The notes under the pieces: model-generated
Told to the model about the DNA's origin: nothing
What the model saw: only the letters and a program-made list of their open reading frames with translations
The model's database searches: none
Program-made: the position numbers and the translations under genes
In this document: positions 20,720 to 30,010 of the stretch, piece after piece
Position numbering within the stretch: the first letter of the stretch is position 1
How the letters are laid out: each line of letters begins with the position of its first letter
NCBI GenBank assembly: GCA_016708305.1
Contig: JADJGB010000008.1
Span: forward strand, 372,001 to 436,000
Reading direction: 5' to 3'
Origin: Sphingobacteriales bacterium
GTDB lineage: Bacteria > Bacteroidota > Bacteroidia > Chitinophagales > Chitinophagaceae
Length of the DNA: 64,000 nucleotides

Positions 20720-21526
20720 GTGATGAGATGGCTCGTAATCATATTACTGTTTCAATGCCTGTCAACTGACGGGAGCAGGAGTCATCTGTTTTCTTTTAAG
20801 GCTAAAAAATATATTGTTGTTATTTCACACCGGGAAATCATACTAATGTGCCCGAAAATACTCTTCAAGCCTTTCTTCAGGCTATTGACTGCGAGTGCCG
20901 ATTATGTAGAAGTAGATGTGAGAATGACAAAAGACGAACAATTCATAGTGATGCACAATGCAACTGTAGATAAAATGACCAATGGTAGCGGTGCAATCAA
21001 AGAATTGGGATTTGAGGAGATTAAAAAATTGCGGATTAATAATCAGAATAATGATGGGAAAATCTATTTAATCCCTTCTTTTGAAGAGATACTTGAACTT
21101 TGCAGGGGAAAAATAAAAATCTATCTTGACTTTAAAGATGGTGATGTGGAAAAGGCTTTCAATCTGATAAAAAAACATGAAATGCAGAATGATGTAGCCG
21201 TTTATATCAATAGTGAAAAATTGTATGATGAATGGAAGAAAATAGCTCCGGAGCTCCCACTGATTTCAAGTATTCCTTCAAAAGCGAGTTTTGAAGAGAG
21301 TGGAGATTTTTTACAAATAAAAAAAATCAATATCGTTGATAACGCATACGAAAGTTCTACAGTAAAATTTTTGCACAAAAAAAATATAAAAATTTGGTTA
21401 GATGTGGAAAGTGATGAGGAAGGTCCCGAGGTTTGGCAAAAAGCATTGAATCTAAATATTGACGGATTGCAGACTGATCATCCCGAACAGTTAATTCAAT
21501 ATCTGATAAGCAAAAAATTAAGATAA
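20720..21526 (+). CDS. Glycerophosphodiester phosphodiesterase-like protein with compensating frameshifts
   Basis: GDPD-family TIM-barrel hydrolase, about 268 aa with a hydrophobic N-terminus. ADYVEVDVRMTKD, VMHNATVDKMTNGSG and the late GLQTDHP motif are in the main frame. The expected HRG...PENT motif is missing there but appears in the next frame at 20836-20890 (SHRGNHTNVPENTLQAFLQAIDCGADYVEV) if one G is added near 20834 and one base is removed near 20890. The frame is therefore open throughout but about 18 residues are scrambled. Active-site His, Glu and Asp are all present after repair. Its place in a glycan cluster may mean a phosphodiester-linked substrate, but this is only inference. 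Confidence 0.8.
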   Translation: MMRWLVIILLFQCLSTDGSRSHLFSFKAKKYIVVISHREIILMCPKILFKPFFRLLTASADYVEVDVRMTKDEQFIVMHNATVDKMTNGSGAIKELGFEEIKKLRINNQNNDGKIYLIPSFEEILELCRGKIKIYLDFKDGDVEKAFNLIKKHEMQNDVAVYINSEKLYDEWKKIAPELPLISSIPSKASFEESGDFLQIKKINIVDNAYESSTVKFLHKKNIKIWLDVESDEEGPEVWQKALNLNIDGLQTDHPEQLIQYLISKKLR

Positions 21527-21528
21527 AA

Positions 21529-23867
21529 ATGGTAATGAATTTATTAAGAAAAATTTACGGATTAGCTTTTTTACTGGCTGTTTCTCTGAATACTTTCGGA
21601 CAGAATAAAGATTTCAGCAGGGCTGTTTTGGCAGTGTCTGAAAATATTCCAGATCCGGTCAGGAGCACCGCCATCCGTACGTTACAAGAGGAGATATCAC
21701 AACGCACCAATATTCAATTGAAGATTTCAAATAAATACGAAAAATTACCGCTAATTATTCTGGCTGCAAAAAATGATGATGAATTGTTTGGTTTAAAAGT
21801 TCCTCATCGTACAGGAGAAAATTTACCTGAAAGCAAATCGGAAGGTTTCAGAATAGTTTGCGACAATAAGCAGGGAAACAATATCCTTTGGCTTATAGGT
21901 GCCGATGCAAGAGGTGTAATATTTGCCATCGGCGAATTTTTGAGAACTGCAAGCCTTTCCAAAAACAAAATTTTATTTGATATAAAAAATGAGATAGCAA
22001 CAGCTCCTCTTTATCCATTGCGGGGACATCAGTTGGGGTATCGCAATACCGCCAACTCATGGGACGCATGGACGGTGGATCAGTTTGAAAATACATTCGC
22101 GAACTGGCTTTGTTTGGAACAAACAGTATTGAGAATATTCCTTTTCAGGATGGCAAGCCCAGCCCGTTGATGAAGAATCCCCGTAGCGAAATGAATGTGG
22201 CCATGAGCAGGATCTGCCATGATTATGGATTGGATTATTGGGTGTGGATGCCTGCCACTGTTGATTTGTCGGACAAAGTGAAATTTGAAGCAGAAGTAAA
22301 AACACATACCGAATTTTATAAGGATTGTCCTTACTTGGATGATGTATTCTTTCCAGGCGGTGATCCGGGAGATAATCATCCAAAAGACGTAATGCCCTTT
22401 TTGAAAAGGATTGCAGCGGAATTAAGCAAATCTCATCCCAAGGCCGGATTGTGGATTTCATTACAGGGATTCAATGATGAGCAGGTAGATTATTTTTACA
22501 AATATCTGGAACAAAACAAGCCGGATTGGCTTACCGGCGTGGTTACCGGACCGGGAAGCCCCGGTCTTGCAGAAACCCGTTACCGACTGCCTGCCAAATA
22601 CAAACACCGCTGGTACCCTGATATTACGCATACGATTCGATGCGATTATCCGGCGCTCAACTGGGATCAGGCATTTGCGCTGACTGAAGGAAGAGAGGTA
22701 TCAAATCCGCAACCTTATTATTATAAAAAAATCTTTCGACGGTTTGCCGAATTTACTGACGGGTTTCTTTCCTACTCTGATGGCGTACATGATGACATCA
22801 ACAAAAAAATATGGAGTCAGTTAGGGTGGAACCCTGATAAAAATGTCAATCAGATTTTAAGAGAATATGCCAATTTCTTTTTTGGCAATACGATGGCAGA
22901 ACAGACCGTATCGGGTATTCTCTCACTCGAAAAAAATTGGGATGGCCCGATTGAAGAAAATGGTGGGATTGAAACAAATTTTGTTTATTGGCAAAATCTT
23001 GAAAGACAGTATCCCGAACTAAAAAACAACTGGCGCTGGCAATTGCTGCTCTTGCGAAATTACTATGATACCTACACAGCACGTAGAAAAAAATATGAAA
23101 CTACACTAGAGAGTGAGGCAAATCAAATTCTGAAAACGGCATCCGGTATCGGAGCCGAAAGGGCAATGGGCGCGGCTTTGCAAAAGGTAAATGAAGCAGA
23201 TGACAAACAAGTTTATCCCGAATTGAAAAAGAAAATTTTTGGTTATAGTGACGCTTTGTTTCATTCGATAGGACTGCAGACTAGTGTAGAAAAATATCAT
23301 GCAAGCGGAAGGGAAAGAGGCGCTATACTCGACTTTGTGGATTATCCGTTGAACAATCGCTGGTGGTTTCAAGATGAGTTTGAGAAAATACGAAAGATGA
23401 AAACCGAAAATGAAAAACTCCACCGACTGCATGTTATAGCAACCTGGGGCAATCCAGGACAAGGAAGTTATTATGATGATGTTTCAAATGTATCTATGCA
23501 ACCGCATGTTACCACCCGATCCTACGATGCTACGGACATTGCCTGGTGGGATCAGGGTATGAGTAGAAGGCGGTTATCTACTCAAACATTTCAGAATTTT
23601 CCCCGGTTGGAATATGAAGACCCAGATCCTTCGGGAGATTATTTTGTCAGAATTTCAGGTGAGGGAGATGCTTTGTTGCGCATCAACGGAGAGCGGGTAG
23701 AGCCGCTTGAATACAATAAAGGATTGGAAGAATTCAAACGGTTTCCTGTAGCAAGGAGGTTACTCACGTCAGGAAAAATTGTACTGACTTTCGATGAGCC
23801 GGAGGAATCGCACCTAAACTGGCGCAGGAGGTCTAAGGTGAGCGATGTGTGGTTGTTGAAAAGATAA
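21529..23867 (+). CDS. Alpha-glucuronidase-like glycosidase (GH67/GH115-type N-domain), frameshifted
   Basis: Exported protein of about 780 aa with a signal peptide ending LNTFGQ. Residues about 25-150 resemble the zincin-like N-terminal domain of alpha-glucuronidases and GH20-type enzymes (WLIGADARGVIFAIGEFLR). A probable TIM barrel starts at LYPLRGHQLGYRNTANSWD and includes YWVWMPATVD and YLDDVFFPGGDPGDNHP, whose acidic residues are candidate catalysts. The C-terminus is beta-rich. It does not clearly match any one GH family I can name. The frame breaks near 22098; repair gives IRELALFGTNSIENIPF. It starts 3 bp after the GDPD-like gene and ends 18 bp before the aldolase, so one transcript is likely. 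Confidence 0.65.
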
Positions 23868-23885
23868 AAAGAAAACTTTATACCG

Positions 23886-24662
23886 ATGTCTTTGAAAATC
23901 AGTAATGTCAAAAAACGCCTGAAATCGGGTGAGGTTTGTTTCGGCACCATGTTGCGTATTCTCAAATCGCCGCAGGCAATAGCCTTATGCGCATCGGAAG
24001 GTTGGGACTATGTTATATTGGATACAGAACACAATGATTACAATCCCGAAAGCCTGGGCAATTGCTCGCTGGTTGCAAAATATGAACAAATAGGCTTGTA
24101 TGTGAGAGTGCCCGATAAAATTTACCATTTGATGGCGCAGTCATTAGATATTGGAGCTGAAGGATTGGTTATCCCCAATGTAAAAACGGCAGCACAGGCA
24201 AGAGAAATAATCAGAAGCGTAAAGTATGCGCCAATTGGGCAAAGAGGAGTTAGCATATCGGCTACTGCCACTCAATATCGCAACTATGATGTGGCGGAAT
24301 ATACCGAATGGGCTAACAGGGAGTTGATGACAATCATTCAAATAGAGAGTGAAGAAGGTATTGAAAATATAGATGAAATATTAACCGTTGGCAACATTGA
24401 TGCCGTGATGATTGGCCCGGTGGATATGGCGCACGATATGGGTATTTCGGGGCAATTCGCACACCCTCGCCTTGAGTCTGCTTTTAGGAAAATCATTCAA
24501 TCATGTAATGCAAATGGCGTAGCTCCGGGTGCACATTTTGCAGATATGAATCTGACGAAAAAATGGATGCAGGAAGGCATGCGCTTTTTGACCTATAGTT
24601 ATGATACTAAATTTTTTAAAGACGCTTCGCAACAGGCTTTGAATGAATTAAAAGCTTCATAA
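23886..24662 (+). CDS. HpcH/HpaI-family aldolase
   Basis: Class II (metal-dependent) pyruvate-type aldolase of 258 aa, intact. Family motifs: FGTMLRI near the N-terminus, LDTEHNDYNPE, RVPD, IPNVKTAAQAREI, IQIESEEGIENIDEIL (metal-ligand Glu), and MIGPVDMAHDMG (metal-ligand Asp). Relatives cleave 2-keto-3-deoxy sugar acids such as 2-keto-3-deoxy-L-rhamnonate (RhmA) or 5-keto-4-deoxyglucarate (GarL), or homoprotocatechuate products. Position after a rhamnosidase and an alpha-glucuronidase-like gene favours a sugar-acid substrate. The exact one is not decided by sequence. Confidence 0.85.
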   Translation: MSLKISNVKKRLKSGEVCFGTMLRILKSPQAIALCASEGWDYVILDTEHNDYNPESLGNCSLVAKYEQIGLYVRVPDKIYHLMAQSLDIGAEGLVIPNVKTAAQAREIIRSVKYAPIGQRGVSISATATQYRNYDVAEYTEWANRELMTIIQIESEEGIENIDEILTVGNIDAVMIGPVDMAHDMGISGQFAHPRLESAFRKIIQSCNANGVAPGAHFADMNLTKKWMQEGMRFLTYSYDTKFFKDASQQALNELKAS

Positions 24663-24705
24663 ACTGATCTGAGTATATTTTTTACCGGGTAATATTGAGA
24701 AGAGT

Positions 24706-24713
24706 TACTTTTG
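24706..24713 (+). promoter_or_regulatory. Putative -7 box of surE (TACTTTTG)
   Basis: TAnnTTTG match ending only 4 bp before the surE ATG at 24718. If used, the transcript would be leaderless or nearly so. Confidence 0.4.
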
Positions 24714-24717
24714 CCAA

Positions 24718-25545
24718 ATGGCAGTGAAAAAAGATAAGAAGGAAGAAAAACCGGTTATCCTGATTACTAACGATGATGGTATTGCAGCGCCGGGAATAAA
24801 AAACTTGGTTGACGCAGTGAAAGGGCTGGGTAAAATAGTGGTAGTGGCTCCTGATAAACCACAATCAGGCATGGGGCACGCCATTACAATCGGCCATCCT
24901 TTAAGATTGGTAAAAACGGATATTTATAATGGCGTGTTAGCTTATTCCTGTTCCGGAACACCGGTTGATTGCGTGAAATTGGCTGTTGACAAGGTTTTGC
25001 GGCGAAAACCGGATATTTGCCTGAGCGGGATCAATCATGGTCCAAATCATAGTATTAATGTAATATACTCAGGAACAATGTCGGCAGCAATGGAAGCAGC
25101 TATCGAAAGGATTCCTGCCATCGGGTTTTCTTTGATGGATTTCAGTATTAATGCCGATTTTTCCGCTTCTCAATATTTTGCACGTATTCTGGTAGAAAAA
25201 ATGTTGAATGATAAAAATGGAGAAAGTATTTTGCTCAATGTAAATATTCCCAAACTCCCTGTATCGGCCATAAAAGGCTTTAAAATTTGCAAACAGGCAA
25301 ATGCCAAGTATAAAGAAACATTTTTGGAAAGAACAGATCCTCACGGTCGAAAATATTACTGGCTTACCGGCGAATTTATTAATTATGATAAAAGTGAAGA
25401 TACCGATGTATGGGCTTTGGCTAATGATTACGTGAGTGTGGTGCCGGTAGAGTTTGATTTTACTGCTTATGAGGTGAAGAAGAAGTTGAGAGAAAATGGA
25501 AGTTTTAAAATCAGACTTTATATTTTATATTTTAATAATTTATAA
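24718..25545 (+). CDS. surE: 5'/3'-nucleotidase SurE
   Basis: Metal-dependent survival-protein phosphatase SurE. The signature ILITNDDGIAAPGI holds the metal-binding Asp pair. PDKPQSGMGHAIT and CSGTPVDCVKLA follow, then SGINHGPNHSINVIYSGTMSAAMEA. The N-terminus has a short charged extension (MAVKKDKKEEKP). The C-terminal part after AYEVKKKLREN is an unusual hydrophobic tail ending at 25545 and may be the result of a small frameshift. lpxB follows immediately in the same frame. Confidence 0.93.
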   Translation: MAVKKDKKEEKPVILITNDDGIAAPGIKNLVDAVKGLGKIVVVAPDKPQSGMGHAITIGHPLRLVKTDIYNGVLAYSCSGTPVDCVKLAVDKVLRRKPDICLSGINHGPNHSINVIYSGTMSAAMEAAIERIPAIGFSLMDFSINADFSASQYFARILVEKMLNDKNGESILLNVNIPKLPVSAIKGFKICKQANAKYKETFLERTDPHGRKYYWLTGEFINYDKSEDTDVWALANDYVSVVPVEFDFTAYEVKKKLRENGSFKIRLYILYFNNL

Positions 25546-25554
25546 GTTAAAACC

Positions 25555-26688
25555 ATCAATCATAAATATTACATAATTGCAGGCGAGGCTTCGGGCGATT
25601 TGCATGGAAGTAATCTTATAAAAGCCATCAGACAAAGAGATGCTTCTTCTGAAATTCGTTGTTGGGGTGGCGATAAAATGGAAGCAGCCGGCGCTACCTT
25701 AGTCAAGCATATTAGCGAACTGGCATTTATGGGTTTTGTAGAAGTATTGATGAACCTCCGCACCATTTTTCGTAATCTCGATTTTTGTAAAAAGGATATT
25801 CTGGCTTTCAAACCTGATGTACTGGTACTGATTGATTATCCCGGATTTAACCTACGTATAGCTAAATGGGCAAAAGCTCAAAACATTAAAGTGGTATATT
25901 ATATTGCGCCACAGGTTTGGGCATGGAAGGAGAATCGAGTAAAAAAAATGAAGCAGTTTATTGACCAAATGCTGGTCATTCTGCCGTTTGAAAAGGATTA
26001 TTTTAAAAGTAAATGGAACTGGGATGTAACCTACGTTGGGCATCCTTTAATTGAAGAAATTGAAAGAAAAAAAGCTGCTGAATCAAATGATTTTTCAATA
26101 GTTGATAAAAGCGGCAATCAGGTGAATAAGCCGTTTATTGCCCTACTACCCGGTAGCCGCAAGCAGGAAATATTAAAAAAGCTGCCGGTAATGTTGCAGG
26201 TTAGCAAATATTTCCCCGATTATCATTTTGTAGTAGCTCAGGCTCCGGCTATTGATGACTCTTTTTATCAGCAATATACCATACATTATCCAAATGTGAG
26301 TATGGTAAAAAATCAAACATATAATTTGCTGTTGCAATCCCGTGCCGCATTAGTTACCTCCGGCACTGCTACATTGGAGACTGCATTGTTTGGTGTGCCC
26401 GAGGTGGTGTGTTACAAAGGCTCATCCATCAGCTATCAGATAGCCAAAAGAGTTATAAAGGTAAAATACATTTCTTTGGTTAATTTGATTATGGATAAAG
26501 AAATAGTAAAGGAGTTGATTCAGGAAGAAATGAACGTTAAAAACCTTACAGAAGAACTCCGGCATTTATTGAATATTCCTGAAAATGCCGAAAAATTAAA
26601 GAAGGAATATCACCGGCTATACGAATTATTAAGTGCTGGTGGTCATGCATCAGAGAAGGCTGCTGAAATTATCACAGTCTTAGTATGA
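25555..26688 (+). CDS. lpxB: Lipid-A-disaccharide synthase LpxB, start codon unclear
   Basis: Glycosyltransferase family 19 enzyme that joins UDP-2,3-diacylglucosamine and lipid X into the lipid A disaccharide at the inner membrane. Motifs: YYIIAGEASGDLHGSNLI at the N-terminus, DYPGFNLRIAKWAK, YYIAPQVWAWKENRVKKMK, VGHPL, LLPGSRKQEI, and TSGTATLETALFGVPEVV. The first ATG (25600) falls after the AGEASGD motif, so it cannot be the true start. Upstream in frame, back to the surE stop at 25543-25545, there is no ATG, GTG or TTG. I place the start at ATC 25555 only as a boundary; a base error is likely. The C-terminus is complete. Confidence 0.9.
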   Translation: MNHKYYIIAGEASGDLHGSNLIKAIRQRDASSEIRCWGGDKMEAAGATLVKHISELAFMGFVEVLMNLRTIFRNLDFCKKDILAFKPDVLVLIDYPGFNLRIAKWAKAQNIKVVYYIAPQVWAWKENRVKKMKQFIDQMLVILPFEKDYFKSKWNWDVTYVGHPLIEEIERKKAAESNDFSIVDKSGNQVNKPFIALLPGSRKQEILKKLPVMLQVSKYFPDYHFVVAQAPAIDDSFYQQYTIHYPNVSMVKNQTYNLLLQSRAALVTSGTATLETALFGVPEVVCYKGSSISYQIAKRVIKVKYISLVNLIMDKEIVKELIQEEMNVKNLTEELRHLLNIPENAEKLKKEYHRLYELLSAGGHASEKAAEIITVLV

Positions 26689-26864
26689 CCCATCAGTTAA
26701 ACTGTCCTGATTTTAATATGAGTATATATTGCGCAAAATGTGTGCTGGACATGAGTTTCAGTCGATTTATGGCGTGTTAGCCGATTTCAGACATTCATTA
26801 TTAATATGATGCAATACTTCAGAACATTTTTACAGGAAATTGTTCTGCCTGTTTTAAAAATAAA

Positions 26865-26891
26865 AGAGGCCTGAAACAGATTCAGACCTCT
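26865..26891. terminator. Hairpin between lpxB and the beta-helix gene
   Basis: Ten-bp inverted repeat (agaggcctga / tcagacctct, one mismatch) around a 7-nt loop. A T-rich tract follows on the minus strand (cttttatttttaaaa), so it suits the gene ending at 26942 best, but it may serve both convergent genes. Confidence 0.6.
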
Positions 26892-26941
26892 AAAATTATA
26901 GTTCATTTTTTACTTACCTGGTATGCAAAAAACTGAATGTT

Positions 26942-28477
26942 TTAATTCCTTTTTGCAATAATCACCTTGCTGAATGTCTTCGCCCCATTTTTATCCACCT
27001 GAGCAATACGCACATATAAGTTGTTGCTGCCCTTTGCAGATAATGCCCTTTCGTGTTTATGGCAACCCATTTGTATGCCTGACAGTAAAACAAATCCTGC
27101 CAGGACCAATAATCTCCTTCTTCTGTTTTTAACCGAAAAGAGTAACAAACCCAAAAGCATGGAAGCGGCGGCTAATGTACCCGAAATATTCTTTTCAAAA
27201 CTATAGTTAGATGAGCTGTCTTTTCACTAACCGCTTCTACCCTACCTATGCTGGTAAAGGAAGACCCATCGTCTGAAATTTCTACTTCGTAATAATCATT
27301 ATTAGTTTCCTGAAGCGATTGCCAGTTTACCTGGAGTGTACTGCCTTTGAGGGTTGCGGATATTTCACCAAAACGAACTGGCAAGGGAACTATGCTACAG
27401 CCCGAAGCTGGATTGGTGCTGTTGGCGGCGGTGTCAGTAAAATATGTACTACTTCCTATATTATCATCTTCAATAATTCCGCCTGGATTAACAAAAGTAT
27501 TATTATTTGCCACAGTAGCTACTGCATAGGAAGCAGAACCCGTAGGGTAAGCTGATAAAATATAATACTTTGCATCAGTGGCATGAAGCATACTGAAATA
27601 ATTGCAGCTTATTGTAACATTGCTACCTCCTGCTGTAATCATTGCACGATCATATACGGTACCGCTAATCAATCCATTAGAATAATAAGGTTCAAAAAAA
27701 TTGTTTTTAAAGGAAACATTAGATGCATCAATCCATATCAATCCTCGGCCAACTCCCTGACCACTCACTAGTTCTCCAGTTTGGGTGGTAACCCGGTTAT
27801 TTTCAAAAGTGAAATTATCAATTCCTTGATTGATACCTAGTGCATACCTTGGCACATTACCATGTGAAAATAGACTTCCAGATTCAGGCGTACCCACATA
27901 AGTTTTTCCATCAAACTTATTATCTTTCACTAATATATCGCTATAAAGTGTGGAGTTTTGATAATAGGACAATATGGCATAATCGCCATTTGCAGTAATC
28001 CTATTGAATATAATACTAATGTTCGAAATCGTATTTGAAGAACCACTTCCTATAATGATAGCCGCTGATTCTACGTTACCTCCGGTTGCATCTTGTGTTT
28101 CATCGCATCCAATAATGGTAAATCCCTTGTTACTGGCTTCAATGGCTCCCCCCTATAGTAACACCACTAAAATTTGCATTATCCGCTTGAATAATGATAG
28201 GTGCAATATATCCACCGATAGTACTATATTTTATGGTAGTAACATCTCTTCCTGATGCAGATACCAATGTGAGTGGTTTGTTAATGATTATCATTTCATC
28301 ATAAGTACCGGGATAAACGGTAATGGTTTCGCCGGCAGAGGCTGCTATTACTGCGGCACTAATGGTTGAATAACAGGGCGTGTTGCCGCTGCAGGTTCCG
28401 CTCCCGTCCACATAACGTTGTGCCTGTACAAATGTGGCAGCCAACAGGCAAAAGGCTGCAAAAATGAAATGTTTCAT
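26942..28477 (-). CDS. Secreted right-handed beta-helix protein with C-terminal membrane-containing module (frameshifted)
   Basis: Three frames join into a protein of about 512 aa with a signal peptide (MKHFIFAAFCLLAATFVQAQ, ATG 28477). CYSTISAAVIAASAGETITVYPGTYDE and many N/G-rich turns (FENNRV, FKNNFF, VANNNTF) mark a pectate-lyase-like beta-helix. Then comes a fibronectin-like piece (LQVNWQSLQETNNDYYEVEISDDGSSF). Its last strands are interrupted by two hydrophobic segments (AAASMLLGLLLFSV and LLVLAGFVLLSGIQMGC, the second lipobox-like) before the module resumes as LYVRIAQVDKNGAKTFSKVI. Frame breaks are at the six-G run near 28152 and near 27215. Function unknown, probably a surface or adhesin-like protein. 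Confidence 0.7.
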
Positions 28478-28540
28478 ACTTTTGGTTTTATTGTTTGAAT
28501 ATAGAAAATAAATAAAATGATAAAGCAATATTACGGTCAA

Positions 28541-28770
28541 TACAGTACTGTCAAATTAACCTTAGCGATTAAATTCTGATATTTAGCTCGTTTTTGTGAA
28601 TCATGTCTTAATTTCAATCAAATATATATTAAAACTCATTAGCGTTGCGTTGAGGTTTTCTATAGTTCTTTGAAAGTATTGTCAATATTGAGTTTGCGAG
28701 GAATTTTATTTGGAAACGATTTGAATTTTTGAGCGGATTAAAGTTTGTAATTTGCTGATTTTCAGCAATT
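28541..28770. other. Leader region before the IS4 transposase
   Basis: 230 bp, AT-rich, no gene. It should contain the left end of the IS4 element. A weak match (tcattagcgtt near 28636 versus tcactagcgtt read inward from about 29959) could be part of its inverted repeats, but I could not confirm ends or a target duplication. Confidence 0.3.
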
Positions 28771-29940
28771 ATGAATCAAGGCAAATATGTTTTCTCACAG
28801 ATAATGGGGTTGATTTCCTACAAACCCTTCCAAACCATTGTAAACAAATACTCCGGCGACTATAAGGTGCGGGGATTCACTTGTTGGAAACAATTTTTAT
28901 GCATGGCTTTTGGACAACTCACCCACCGCGAAAGCATTAGTGATACTATGATGTGTTTAAAAGCAAACGCATCAAAAACATACCATCTCGGTATTGGAGA
29001 TGTGGTTTCTTTAAGTACTATTACAAGAGCCAATGAAAAGCGTTGTTATCGCATTTACGAAGACCTTGCAATGTTGCTCATTAAAGAAGCAAAGCAACTT
29101 TATGTTGATGATGATGGACTGGAAGTCACCCTCAAGGGCAATGTATTTGCCATTGATGCCACTACTATTGATTTGTGTTTATCCACTTTTTATTGGGCAA
29201 CATTCAGAAGTACAAAAGGCGGTATCAAGTTGGATACACAACTGGATTTGAAAACCGCTATTCCTGAATTTATTTTATTTTCCAATGCCGATGTTCACGA
29301 TGTAAATGCGTTGGATTTTATACAATTTGAAACGAATAGCTTTTACATCATGGATCGCGGATATGTAGATTACAAGCGGCTTTACAAGATTCATTGCTGT
29401 GATGCCTTTTTTATTACAAGAGCAAAAGATAACATGAATTACCGCCGATTGTACTCGCACCCAAAGGATAAAGACAAAGGAGTGGTATATGACCAGACCA
29501 TTATGCTCAATAACTATTATGCAGGCAAAGATTATCCTGAAAAGATACGGCTCATAAAATTCTATGATGTTGAAAGTGGAAAGACACTGGTGTTTCTTAC
29601 CAACAACTTCCACCTTAAAGCCACAGACATTGCACAATTATATAAGCACCGTTGGAAAATAGAGCTATTCTTTAAGTGGATAAAGCAACACCTTAAAATA
29701 AAATCATTCTGGGGGCAATCAGAAAATGCAGTAAAAACTCAAGTGTGGATTGCAGTATCCGTTTACGTATTGGTGGCTATCGCAAAAAAGAAATTTATGC
29801 TCAAACAAAGCCTTTACGAAATACTACAAATTTTGAGTATCTCTATTTTTGAAAGAAAACCCATAAATCAACTGTTTCAGCAAACTCAATTACAATATTT
29901 CAAAGAACAAAATGATAACCAATTGAAAATGTTTGAGTAA
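28771..29940 (+). CDS. IS4-family transposase (intact)
   Basis: 389-aa DDE transposase with an intact frame. The N-terminal part (FSQIMGLISYKPFQTIVNKY) is typical of the DUF4372-containing IS4 branch. Catalytic residues are in VFAIDATTID, FYIMDRGYVD and YKHRWKIELFFKWIK, the last giving the Y-2-R-3-E-6-K signature of IS4. Element ends are not resolved. The right side is abutted 44 bp later by an ISL3 element, suggesting nested or adjacent insertions. Confidence 0.9.
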   Translation: MNQGKYVFSQIMGLISYKPFQTIVNKYSGDYKVRGFTCWKQFLCMAFGQLTHRESISDTMMCLKANASKTYHLGIGDVVSLSTITRANEKRCYRIYEDLAMLLIKEAKQLYVDDDGLEVTLKGNVFAIDATTIDLCLSTFYWATFRSTKGGIKLDTQLDLKTAIPEFILFSNADVHDVNALDFIQFETNSFYIMDRGYVDYKRLYKIHCCDAFFITRAKDNMNYRRLYSHPKDKDKGVVYDQTIMLNNYYAGKDYPEKIRLIKFYDVESGKTLVFLTNNFHLKATDIAQLYKHRWKIELFFKWIKQHLKIKSFWGQSENAVKTQVWIAVSVYVLVAIAKKKFMLKQSLYEILQILSISIFERKPINQLFQQTQLQYFKEQNDNQLKMFE

Positions 29941-29984
29941 TATCAAAACGCTAGTGATAAAAACTATTAATTAAAACAAAAAAG

Positions 29985-30010
29985 GGCTAATTCTTTTTTT
30001 GAGGTGCTAT
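29985..30010 (+). repeat. Left inverted repeat of ISL3 element
   Basis: Perfect 26-bp match to the reverse complement of 31408-31433. Confidence 0.9.

Noticed and set aside
22057..22461. 134-codon minus-strand frame
   Set aside because: Antisense to the glycosidase gene across its frameshift; the plus-strand protein explains the sequence.
28630..29960. Terminal inverted repeats for the IS4 element (tcattagcgtt / tcactagcgtt)
   Set aside because: Match is short, imperfect and no target duplication flanks it; not enough to define element ends.
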